DNA from: Amoebophrya sp. A120
Taxonomy: Eukaryota > Sar > Dinophyceae > Syndiniales > Amoebophryaceae
NCBI GenBank assembly: GCA_905178155.1
Contig: CAJINV010000005.1
Coordinates: 2,606,054-2,670,053, forward strand
Reading direction: 5' to 3'
Length of the DNA: 64,000 nt
In this document: piece by piece, positions 1-10,445 of the stretch
Position numbering within the stretch: the stretch's first letter is position 1
Layout: each line of letters begins with the position of its first letter
Program-made: the position numbers and the translations under genes
Notes under the pieces: generated by a model
The model's database searches: none
Seen by the model: the letters and a program-made list of their open reading frames with translations, nothing else
Told to the model about the DNA's origin: nothing

Positions 1-2
1 TT

Positions 3-3000
3 TTTCTCAAACACGGTTCGGGCTACCGCAGCGACCCGATCATGCGAAACGCGCTGCTGGCTCCCGGTAGCAAGATGAGAAAAGCGGCACACAAACTGCG
101 GAAAGAGGCTGGAATCGACATGGCAAGCAGAGGACTTCATCTGCAAAGTGAACCACTGCCCGCCGCTCGCAATCCTGAACTTCTCGTAGAAGTGAGCCAG
201 CAGCTGGCGGAAGACCGCGGCAGAGAGGAGAAATTTTTGCAGTCTCTGTTCGTCCTGCGCATGCTGGTTGATTTTCTCTCCTTTCTCGTGCGCATCTACG
301 AGGTCGTTGGCATTATGTCTACGAACGACTCGAACAAGCACCTGCAAGGTACAACCGGAGTTGCAGCGGGCGCACGTGCAGCGGAGGCGGAGGTCGCGCA
401 TATGGCTATAATCACTCAACTGCAGATTCGGTGTGAGGAAGTTCTTGCGGGTGTAGATAAAGATGCCAGTCCGGAAGACAAGCTCTGGGGCTTCGATTGC
501 GTCAGCAACTACGACGAGGAGCTGTTTTCTTCCGCACTGGTGAGCAAAACCGGAGCTGCTCCTGGGACACCGCTACTCCACCAAACCAGAACGCCAGGAG
601 CGCCGCACGAATCACGAATACTAGTACACGACTGCGAAAAAAAATCATCCCTTCCAACGCACGGCCCGCTGCCCGACAGCTTTACGGGAAAACTTCGGCC
701 GCAGAGCCCACTGCTGTATCTCGCCAACCCCGGCGACACGTTGTCCGAGGCGTTCTCGCTCGTCGTGGGCAGTTTGGTGCGTGTGAAATCTTTTTCGAAA
801 GAGGATTTGGAGAACAAAATCGTAGATCCAGCGGAACAGAACAAGGCAGCTACTGCGGAACAAGTGGAACCGCACCATGACCATGATGTTGACCACCGGA
901 TTAAAGATTTGTTCAAAGCCTCTGTCGCTGGACGCGCGGTGAGTCTTCCGACCTACAGCACTGTGCAGGATGAGAAGGGTGCGACATTACCAGCTGGACC
1001 ACCACGAGGACCTCCAAAGGGCAGTGCTACTGAGGCGAAAGCTCTCTTACCGGAAGGCGCCGTCGGTGAAGTGATTCGTATCGAGCTGCAGCACGACACC
1101 TTGCGCGACTCCAAGGGCAAATCTCTGTTTTTGAAGGACCATCTCCCTGTGACGGATTTGGACGCTGTGCAGGCTGTGTATGTGCGATTCGCGCTTCCAA
1201 ACGACGACCACCAGGGCACGGCCCGCGTTGAGAATATTAAATCCGTAACGATCCGTCTTCACCCACATGAGCTGGTTTACCCCTTCTTGCACGGAAAAAA
1301 AACGGGCGTCTCGTTGGGCATGGCTCCCGCAGGACAAGCTTCGCCAAAAGTTGGAGTTGTAGAGGATGGCGACGATCTTTTTCCGCAAGAGGAGACTAGA
1401 AGTTTCGTCGGCGTGAAGGTTTCTCTCGTGAATCCCTTCAAAAAGCAGTGCGAAACATTCTACACCTGGTCCATTACCCCGCCGCACAAGCTGTTTCAGA
1501 ATTCCGTCGCGAATCTCCAGGGAAAGTTGGTCCGACTGGTGGGAAGGACCTTCCAGCCCGACGAGGCGCACCAGCAGTTCTATTTTCTGGACGAAAGCGA
1601 CATCGCCCGAGGTAGTACGATAATCTCATCGGAAGCAGAAGTACCGCAACAAAAATTATCGTCGCCGCCCGTTCTCGGCACGGTCCCAATCGACCAAGCT
1701 AGAAGGCAGACGCAGAAAAAGCGGCAGTTGAATGCGTTCTCCAACGCTGTCTCTGGTTTTTACGACGGTTTAGTACAGCGGGGGCCCACTTTACCGCAAT
1801 CGCAAGACCGCAATGCCGGCTTGCGCAGTTTCTTTCAGACCTCGCCAGAAGTGAGTCAGTCTACTCATTTTGAGGCGGCGGGAGCAGACACCTCCGCCGT
1901 TGCAGGCGCGAAGAAGGTGATGCGGGAAATCAAAAGATTGCGAGAGCGAGAAGTAGGTAGAGATGCAGCAACAACCAGTGGCTCGCATCAGCATAAGATA
2001 AATGACCTCTCTACTACTACTCGCGGCTCTCCAGCACCGACCGCGCCTCTCAGCAAGGTCATTACTCTTTCCAACGACCGTTCCTCCGATGAGCGACAAG
2101 GTACTATCCCTGGTGTCATTACCGGCTACGTTCTGACCGAGTGCCTTGTCCGTGTGGACCATCTGCCTGAAGTGACGGATAGGACCAGCACAGCGAAAAC
2201 ACGACAAGAACCTCCAGCTGCACTTGGCGAGCAGCTGCGCGACCTTGCTCAGGGAAAGGTAGACAGAAGGCCAGCATCAACAAAGCCGCCTCGTCTTCAG
2301 CGGTTCGAAGTGCTGAAAACCAACACAGCGCGATCGCTCTCCTCGGGGAAAATGCAAAGAATGTACGTCGAGTCGCTCTGGACCATCGCAAATTACCTGT
2401 ACAAGGAGCTGATGCCTTTTTTGACGACAAAAACGGATGTTGCTGAGGCTGACCCGAAGAAGCCCGAAGGAGGTGGAGGTCGCTCGGCCGTACCACGGCC
2501 CCCGGTCGCGGGCGCGCCTGCCGCGGAAGAGCGGCGATTCCACCGTGCCCAAGCCCTCGAGCAAAACCGGAGAGAGTTCGCGGCAATTTTGGCTGAGAGT
2601 GAGCCAAAATTTGACTGTTCTCAGTCTACCCATGGAACAAGAACCTCCGCGGAGGCCAGTGCGACTCCTACCTCGGTTGCCTCTCAACTACATGACGCGG
2701 TTGAAACCATGAACGCCCGGGTGTTTTACCTGCTACACAAGCGAGTGAAAGACCAGTTTGTCATCGATACGTACCGAAATCTGGTCCACGATGGAACGGC
2801 GTACCTGACCCGAAACTATTTGAAAGTCGAAGCCGACCTGCGGGAATTACGGGCAAGCCCGGGCTTGTATCTGGAACGGATGCTGAAAACAGAGTGGCTG
2901 CGAGCACTTGCGAGAAAAAAGAGAACTTGTACTTCCGAAGATTTTTGTGAAGCTGCAAGCAAAACACGTACGCGACCCAGCGTGCTGCCGAGCCATCCTT

Positions 3001-3314
3001 ACAGCCCCGAAATTGTAGAGCCAAACCACATGGCACCTATTGTCGTCGGCATGGCCTTCTACCGGCAAGGCTTGTTTCTGATGGAGGACGGTATTTTGGC
3101 ATCCTTGGAAGCGCTTTTCTGGCTCCCGATTGCACGGAGAAGGTCGGTTTGCTCTCTGCTGCAAGACAAAGACTGCTTCTGGTTAACGCCCGACGAGGCG
3201 GAAATTTTGAGGCTGGCCCGGTCGGCACGACAGATGGGATCACAGTTGGGAGATGTGACAGTGCCGTCGGATGAACGAAAAAAATGTGATAGTACGTCGA
3301 AGCTATCGCTGTAG
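3..3314 (+). CDS. hypothetical protein, 5' end outside window
   Basis: An uninterrupted frame runs from the left edge of the window to a TAG at 3312-3314, about 1100 codons. The frame stays open upstream of the first ATG (position 42), so the true N-terminus or a preceding exon lies outside the window. I recognise no family. The first ~110 residues are rich in charged and hydrophobic residues and look helical. Further in, there are moderately ordered segments (around 1400-1600 and 2340-3200) separated by Ser/Thr/Ala-rich linkers. No signal peptide, membrane span or catalytic motif is evident. Codon use resembles the downstream genes. It is the first of a long run of genes on the same strand. 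Function unknown. Confidence 0.7.
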   Translation, partial: FLKHGSGYRSDPIMRNALLAPGSKMRKAAHKLRKEAGIDMASRGLHLQSEPLPAARNPELLVEVSQQLAEDRGREEKFLQSLFVLRMLVDFLSFLVRIYEVVGIMSTNDSNKHLQGTTGVAAGARAAEAEVAHMAIITQLQIRCEEVLAGVDKDASPEDKLWGFDCVSNYDEELFSSALVSKTGAAPGTPLLHQTRTPGAPHESRILVHDCEKKSSLPTHGPLPDSFTGKLRPQSPLLYLANPGDTLSEAFSLVVGSLVRVKSFSKEDLENKIVDPAEQNKAATAEQVEPHHDHDVDHRIKDLFKASVAGRAVSLPTYSTVQDEKGATLPAGPPRGPPKGSATEAKALLPEGAVGEVIRIELQHDTLRDSKGKSLFLKDHLPVTDLDAVQAVYVRFALPNDDHQGTARVENIKSVTIRLHPHELVYPFLHGKKTGVSLGMAPAGQASPKVGVVEDGDDLFPQEETRSFVGVKVSLVNPFKKQCETFYTWSITPPHKLFQNSVANLQGKLVRLVGRTFQPDEAHQQFYFLDESDIARGSTIISSEAEVPQQKLSSPPVLGTVPIDQARRQTQKKRQLNAFSNAVSGFYDGLVQRGPTLPQSQDRNAGLRSFFQTSPEVSQSTHFEAAGADTSAVAGAKKVMREIKRLREREVGRDAATTSGSHQHKINDLSTTTRGSPAPTAPLSKVITLSNDRSSDERQGTIPGVITGYVLTECLVRVDHLPEVTDRTSTAKTRQEPPAALGEQLRDLAQGKVDRRPASTKPPRLQRFEVLKTNTARSLSSGKMQRMYVESLWTIANYLYKELMPFLTTKTDVAEADPKKPEGGGGRSAVPRPPVAGAPAAEERRFHRAQALEQNRREFAAILAESEPKFDCSQSTHGTRTSAEASATPTSVASQLHDAVETMNARVFYLLHKRVKDQFVIDTYRNLVHDGTAYLTRNYLKVEADLRELRASPGLYLERMLKTEWLRALARKKRTCTSEDFCEAASKTRTRPSVLPSHPYSPEIVEPNHMAPIVVGMAFYRQGLFLMEDGILASLEALFWLPIARRRSVCSLLQDKDCFWLTPDEAEILRLARSARQMGSQLGDVTVPSDERKKCDSTSKLSL

Positions 3315-4477
3315 TAAGAAAAAGAATAAGAAACTACGACGGGGAGGAGTCCTTTTTTTACACCAATTTTTTATGAAGTTTCTATGTATAATTGAAGAAG
3401 CAGAAGCACTGCTCGCTGGAATAAATCATAATGATGCATCTAGATTTTTATTTGCAGATTCATTTCTGAAATAAACGAAAAGGAAAAGACGGCTTAGCGA
3501 CCAAATTGATGAAGCACGACGTCGACAGCCATACTACACGTTTTGACACTTTGAGTTTGATCACTTTGCAAAGAAGCTAATACTCTCCAAGTAATGTTGC
3601 TGGAGCGTAGAACGCATAGAAACTAACCCGATTGTACTAGTCAACATAATTTTATTTTCACCTATTGCAGGCGCAGGGAGTTGGACATGCAACGTGGATG
3701 CGTCAGTGAATTGCAGTACATGCAACGGGATGCAGGTGCAAATGTAGCACGTGCACAGGCTTAGAAAGTAGCGTCAGTGCAGCTGCTCATTTCATTACAG
3801 TAGTGTTGCTGCTAGTGACAGTGAGCCCAGTTTCCTTCATAAAGGTCGTGCTGGAAGTAGAGTGACGTCGCATGAACACAATCGAACCTTCACAGTGTGA
3901 ACAGCGTACAGTGTTGTACAAGTAAGATTTACACGAAATTGAGGAGCAACACGAAAAATGCAGCGGGACCCGAACGGCCACTGCAGTAGCGGCATCCTTG
4001 GTGGAAACATTGTCCTGTACTGTTGTTCTCGGAAAGCCGCTAATCCTTTTGCTGTTCTGTAGCTGGTTCTCTTTATCTTTTCGTGTGACGAAAAACACGA
4101 TCAAATAAACTACCGATCAGACTCGTTGGTCCAGTATTTTTTTCCGATCGACATCGACGCAAGCAGGCTCTTTCGTAAGTATAACATCACAAGCAGTTCT
4201 TCTTTAGATTTGAAAATATCGTTGGCGTTGCAGGACGATGAGTCGCGAGACACATCATCAGATCTAGATACTTGCAGCTTGTTGCCCCCGTCGAAGCCCG
4301 TCTACAAACACTGGCACAATTCCGGACCACAAACCACATGGATGAAGCACCAGGTGATCACCCCCACTGCTTTACTAGTTCTTTTTTCAACAACATATAA
4401 GTTGACCGATTCTAGTCTTCATCTGACTGAAATAAAAAAAAAAGAACATCAATACTTGAAAAAGCAATCCCAGCAGA
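3315..4477. other. intergenic spacer
   Basis: About 1.16 kb between the first gene and the RanBP9-like gene. It is AT-richer than the genes, with many stops in all frames. Short open frames exist on both strands (for example a minus-strand one at 3787-4104), but none resembles a conserved protein. I see no tRNA, repeat array or introner here. The 3' untranslated region of the first gene and the promoter of the next one should both lie in it. Confidence 0.6.
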
Positions 4478-7400
4478 ATGGCCTGCTCTGCCACCTTTGA
4501 CGCCCCAGAACCCGAACCCTCTGCCGTAAACACCGAAAACCACTTTTCCTTTGTGCAAGTCCAGAATGACAGGCTCACGGTGGAATACATCGGAAAGGGC
4601 AGCCACTCCGACGTCGGGTCGGTGCAGGCAAATCGATGCTGTCCCACCAACAGGCTGCTCTACTACTTCGAGGTTTGTATTATTGATAACTTTTAAAGCG
4701 ACGGTGAATTTTTGCTGCGCGTCAGCCAATATGTCGCGCCGGCCATAGGTTGAAGTAAGTAACTTGGTTCAACATCGCCGATTCCATTTTTGCCGCGTGA
4801 TGTGAAGGCAGATTCTTATGGTCGTTTGATGACCTCCTCCACCTGCAGGGGAATATATGTATGAAGCATTCTGATTGCTTTATCACTATCAGGTCGAAAT
4901 TCTTGCGCTTGGTGAGCGTGGGTCTATCGGCGTTGGTCTTTCCGGATCGGATTTCTTGCTGAACCGGCAACCGGGCACCGAGCCCATGTCTTTTGGCTAC
5001 CGAGGCGACGAAGGCCAAAAATTTCTCTGTTCGAACCAGCCCGAAGCCTACGGCCCGACGTTCCAAGCCGGTGACACGATTGGGTGCGGAGTGAATTGGC
5101 TCGACGGGACGTTGTTCTTCACCAGAAACGGCACGCATTTAGGCGTAGCGGCGAGCGGGTCCAACTTTTTTCCCGCATTTTTTTCTACTCCGGCGAGTGG
5201 AAGTCGAAGTGGTGGGCAGCAGCACACGACAAGCAGCCACGGGGGGCATCATGGCGCAACTGCCCCTGCTGGCGGGCATAATCACGGCACAACGAGCAGT
5301 ACGAGTAGAAATGCGTCTTCGAGTTCGAACAACACTGGCGGCTTGCTGAACGTCAGCAATACAACGGGGGGCGGTGGTGGGATCACTTCCGCCAGAGGGG
5401 CTTCTTCCAACTTCGAAGACTTTTACATCTACCGCGGCTCGGAAATCAGTGGCAACTGCGGCACCGCAAATACTGCGTGGAAACACTATGCGACGCCACA
5501 TGGGGCGCCGTCGGGACGGAGGGTGGTAAGAGTTTGCACTGCGTAGATCGTGCAGCTGATGAAAGTCGTAAAGTCATGCTTGCAAGAACATGGGGAGCAG
5601 AAGATTTATGTGCCTGATCAAAGTTTTTCTGTGGTACAACTACGAGAGTGACAGACAAAGACACAGAATTGATGTCGAATGAAAGGAAAATCCAATTATC
5701 AACTGAAAGGTTCCTCGCCCGAAGCTGTTCCCGACCGTGGGACTGCACTGCCCGGGGGAGCGGATCCGCTTTCGCTTCCAGCCGCCTTTTGCGTACGACA
5801 TTGCGCAGCAAAGGAAAACCATCGTGGATGAGGAAAGAATGCGGATATTGAAGGTGGACTTGCCGTATCAACACGGATTGCTGCTGAACGACGAGGTTGC
5901 AGCTGGTGGATCTCTCGTGCCACAGGTGGGTAACGGTAATAACCAAGCTGAAGCTCCGTCTTCTAATACTACTTCAAAACCAACTCCAACCATGTCAAGT
6001 TCGTCTAGTAGTACATCAGCTGCCCTGTCCCCGCCGATTCCGCTCTGCGCCAAACTTGTTCACAACTACCTTTTATTCGGCGGGTTCGCGAAAACGTTGG
6101 CGCACGTGCAAGTGGACGAACGAGATAGTTCCGTTTGGAGGATGAAAAACAAAGGCAACACCAGCACAAGTGTGCTGACCGGCTCATCGGCCTCTTTCTC
6201 CTCCACCTCAGTTCCAGCTCGCGCCAAAAATGCTGAAAATCCAGCAGCGCCAACCGACCCAGAAACCGTCGACGAGCTGTTGCTCCAGGCGTCCCTGCCC
6301 TGGCGGTCTCTGGTCAGGGAAAACATCGTGAAGGGCAATGTGCGCGAGGCGATGGACATTTTGAAAGCGAACTATCCGAACTTCTTCGAACTGGACTCTG
6401 ATTTGCCGTTTAACACGACTGCTGACGCTGCAGATGATGGTTTAGAGGGAGATAAAGAGCGAAGCGATGTTGACTCGTCAGACGATGGAGGTCCTGGGGA
6501 GGACGATGATGATGATGGCGGTACGGGAGCAGATGCACAAGAAGCTCAAGCTCAAGCTGTGGAAGGAGACGAGGAAGAACAGGGCGCCGACGAGGAGGAG
6601 AAGGGGGCAACAAAGACCTCAAAAAAAGCAACTGCGAGAAAGCGATCCGCGTCTGAAGAGCCGCCTCCTAGAAAACGAAAGAAAGGTGGGGCTGCGGAAG
6701 GGCAGTTGCGGTAAGATTTTTCAATTTATTTCGGCTACAGCACAACTCCGAGACTGACGAGTCGTGATGGCTTGTATTGCATATCTATGCGGTATGGTGT
6801 ACAAGTGCAACTCACCAAAAAGCTTCACTCACAAACTAACACCTACACCACTCAGCCTTCTTCCCCAAGCCCTACTGTACACGCAGGCTTTTCTCGAGCT
6901 CTGGCGAGACGGCAAAGTCGCCGAGGCGGTAACGTTCCTCCGCACAGAGGTGGCGCAGCTTCGCTCCAAGATCGTCGCGGCGTTGCACGAGGATTATTCA
7001 TCTGGACAAGAAGATGGAACTGGTGACATTCCAACATCAGAATCCCTTCTCGCCTTCCCCCTCGACATCTCTTCGACCGGCAACTTTTCCGTTGACTCCT
7101 GTTTCGAAGACGCCTGCGCCGTGGTCGCGTACAAGAGCGCCGCCGCGATGCCGCCCCGGGTGAAAGCGATGTTCCACTCTTCGAGAAGAATGCTCACCGC
7201 GGATTTGGTCAACGCTCGGTGTGTGGAGCTGGCGTTGAGCAAGGCGCGCAGGGAAAGACGGAAGTTTGCGCTGGCGGCGATTTTTCAACCAAGGCAGGTG
7301 TTGAGTGCGGTGGGGGACGAGGACAACGATGAGGGCCCGAAAAACCACGCTAGTGAATGTTGTTCAGGTGCACAAATAAACGCAAAAGACAAAAATGACG

Positions 7401-7723
7401 AAAGAGAAATTGATCTAGACGAGTTGGAGGACGCGCCACGGGAAGGTCGTGGCGATGATCGTGGAACGTACGGCCCAGCAAGGAAGAAGTCTTCATCATC
7501 TTCGCCGCAGCACAAGATGAACTCTGCAGCATCGCCTTCCGCGACGTCCGGCGACCAAAAGGCGCGAAGCACTGCGATACCGCTTGACATCGCGCATTGG
7601 GCCTCGAATCACTGGAGCGCCCTGCACATTCTGCTTCGCCACCTGGTGCTATTGCGGCAAGATTTGCGCCCATTGAACCGAGGGCCGGTGCCTTCGGTGC
7701 GGGCGCTTTGTCTTGGAGGCTGA
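4478..7723 (+). CDS. RANBP9: SPRY-LisH-CTLH-CRA protein, RanBP9/10 (Gid1/Vid30) homologue
   Basis: Four exons, 4478-4672, 4893-5525, 5710-6710 and 6856-7723, joined by three GT-AG introns of 220, 184 and 145 bp. Phases match at every junction, giving about 898 residues. Exons 1-2 encode a SPRY/B30.2 fold: LLYYFE joins VEILALGERGSIGVGLSG, then GYRGDEGQ, then GDTIGCGVNWLDGTLFFT. The fold closes in exon 3 with LFPTVGLHCPGE. A Gly/Ser/His-rich insert (around 5200-5450) interrupts its end. Exon 3 carries a LisH motif (LVHNYLLFGGFAKTLAHV, near residue 390) and a CTLH segment (WRSLVRENIVKGNVREAMDI, near 470), then a long acidic/basic low-complexity spacer. Exon 4 starts a CRA domain (AFLELWRDGKVAEAVTFLRT). 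This order is diagnostic of RanBP9/RanBP10, the scaffold of the CTLH/GID E3 ubiquitin ligase. The role is inferred from the family. The C-terminal end of the CRA region is less typical, and a further exon cannot be excluded. Confidence 0.88.
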
Positions 7724-10445
7724 GGAGAGACGTGTATTGTCGCAGTTTGTCTGGTGTTGATCTTGATGATGCTTCACTGACGACAGAAATGGAAGACACT
7801 TGTACAGGAGCAGCTGGCTGCTTTGTCGAGGGCGTTCTTGCCCAGCACCGCAGTACGTGCGTGAGTCCGAAAAAACCGAGGATGTTGGCTACTCGTTGAC
7901 GAACTTGAAAAGTGAAAGGCTTGAATTTACGACCTGTTTTGTTCAATTTTTCCCGCGTCCGTGCAGCCAGTCCGCCTGCGCTGGCGCTCCTCTTTGGTGT
8001 GCGTGCGATTTTGTGTTCTTGCGGAACGTGTAGCGGCGAACGCAAGAAGCATGCTTCAGTAGACCAGGCTTGGCCGCGTTGGCGTTATGTATTCTATCGC
8101 TCGAACTGAAAGCGCTTGCGCGGCGCGTTCCTGCAACCCGGCGCGGCCATGAAACCAAGGGCGCGCACCTGGGAGCCCCCGGGCGGAGGTGTGCCAAGTT
8201 CGCCGAATGGCAGGCGGCGACCCGGGCCAAGGACTTGCGGCGGGACATTCTGGGAGGTTTGCAAGCTGCCAACTCTTTACGCCGCCCGCCGACGCCGGGC
8301 GGCCTTGGTGTGGGCGGCCGGGTTATAGATTGCTGGAAGAACTCGGCGGGGAACTCGGGCAGTATTCACCCGCGCCGCTGCCGCCGCCGCTTCGCGTCGG
8401 GCCCTGGCGCTGCCGCGATCATCGGGGGGCATTCTGCAGGGAGGCGGCGCGCCCCGCAGGACGGGGGGCCCTTCTCTGGTGGCGCCCCGTGACGCAAGCG
8501 GCAGCCCGGCAAAAGGTGGCCAACCAGCCAACCGGCCCGCCGGGATCAAAGGTTGCCAACCACCCAGCCATCCGGCAGCGCAGGCGCCTGCGCGCCCAAA
8601 GGGACGCAATCAAGGCCGGCGGGGGTAGCGAGGCAGCGGGGGCGAGAAACGGAAAGGGGGGCCCGCGCGCCGCTCCAGTGGCCCTCCATCCTTGCAAGCT
8701 TCCCCGCTCTTTGCGCTGGGCCCCCGGCCCGGCAGGCGCTTGGGATTGATTCCACCCCCGCGCCGGGCTTTGGGGTGGCGCCCGCGCCGGCCGGGGGCCC
8801 CCCGCCCGCCCGCCCCCCGAACCAAGCCCGGGCCCGCCTGGCCTCTCCCTGGCGCCCGGCCGCGCGGGGGGGCGGCCCGCAGCGGTGCCATTCTGGGAGT
8901 TTCACCAATGGAGGAGCCGCAGAAAGATGAAGGACCGGCCGCCGGTCCCTGCGCTGGTGGGTTCTGGCCCCACCCACATCGCCGTGGAGATGTCCGAGGC
9001 AAATGCATTCAGATTTTTTGCGGGCGACGCGCAACGTCCCGCACGCGATCCGAGACGCAGTGCTTGGCAAATGGGTGCAGCTTTTTGGCTGCCGGGGTTG
9101 TGTCGTGCAAGCGTCCACGGCGTAGCTTTGATTCAAAAATAGGTCGGGAGGGCCCTGAGCCGTTTGAGGACGTCGCCGGAGCAGTCTATTGCCCGACTCT
9201 GGTTTGGTCGCTTGATGAAGGTGGGCGATCCCAACCTGAACCAAGGGGAGGAAGGTTGGTGGCCTCCTGCAAGATTGCTGGCATGAATGCCCGCCGGGGT
9301 GTCGCGGTTTGGGCGAGTTCACCCGGAGGACCCCCGAGCGACGCGGTGCGCAACCATTGGAGGAAGGGCCGCGGGCAAACTCCCGGGATCCGACCCGGTC
9401 CAGGTGCGATCTCCGCAATTTTTCGACTGCAGCATCATCGCCAGCTACGCGCTCGCCCCGTACCTACGTGGGGAGGGGTCTGCCCGCAAGATTTCTGGCA
9501 AGGTGTCGACGAGTCCGCGTCCCCGTCCGGCCTTATGGCGCGCAAGCCTTTCGGGGCCATTGCGGGAAGGGGGTGAGCCAACGAGGCGGGGCGCAACCCG
9601 TTCGCCGCTTTGGGTTACAGCGTGCGGATGCACCCTGGCGCTGCTGCCGGCCGCCGCGGTGTTCGCGCGCGGGCGCGGCAGCCGCCCCCGCCGGGCGGCC
9701 CGGCCCGCCGTTCTGCCGGCCGCCAAAGAGAGCAGGAGCCCGGCAGGGCACGCGACTGCCCTGCCGCCCGCTGGCCGGCCGCCCGGCGCGCACCGCAGCT
9801 CGCTAGGGATAATCAGTGGCGCGCGTGGCCACCCCCCACGCCCGGGCCGGCGGGCCGGTGTGTCATTCTGTGCCGCGGGCCCTGCGTTGTTTCTGAAGAG
9901 CCCCGCTGTTGTTGTGGCGTGGGAACGCTCCCGCGGCCAAGCCCCTGTCGTGGCCCGGACCTGTAGGAAGGCCGCGCCGGCGGCGGCCTTCGGACGGTGG
10001 GTGGGCCGGTCCGGTCCGGTGAGTGCGCAGAGTTGGTTCGGCGGAGATTTTTCAATGGGGCCTGCCGCCGCGGCCCCGCGTTGTCATATCCTTTCTTTTT
10101 ATGTTGATGCTCACATATTGCAGCGCAGACGACGCACGGCGCTGGAGTTTTCTTTCGCTTCCTGTTCACTGTTCCTGCCGAGGGTCTGCAATAAATGCTT
10201 GAACCCAGCAGCAGAGCAAGTTCCGCGAAGCCCACACTATTTTAGTCGGTCCATCTATTACTCAGCATCAAGAAGCCCGTTGCAAATTAAACAATAAATG
10301 AAAGCATGTAGGAGCAGGAAAGACAAAGGGCGCGGCTGTCGGGCACGAGCAGCGGCCATTTCTTTTTTAGATTGAAACCCGGTCTGCCTAACGATAACTA
10401 AGTAGGAGCTGAGGTTCTTCTTTACGCTACTCGTCCGGCATAGTC
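7724..10445. other. intergenic region containing a GC-rich island (about 8100-10080)
   Basis: Between the RanBP9-like gene and the next gene lies about 2 kb of very GC-rich DNA, sharply different from both flanks. Because stops are rare at this composition, long open frames occur on both strands and in several frames at once (8692-9576 plus, 8546-9418 minus, 9287-10297 plus). None shows recognisable protein features, so I treat them as composition artefacts. There are short imperfect direct repeats, for example GGTGGCCAACCAGCC and GGTTGCCAACCACCC around 8513-8570. From 10085 on, composition returns to normal. A second island of similar character lies at 51.8-52.9 kb. Confidence 0.5.

Noticed and set aside
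8546-9418. 290-codon minus-strand ORF and overlapping plus-strand ORFs in the 8-10 kb region
   Set aside because: GC content makes stops rare in all frames; several overlapping frames are open on both strands and none has protein-like features.
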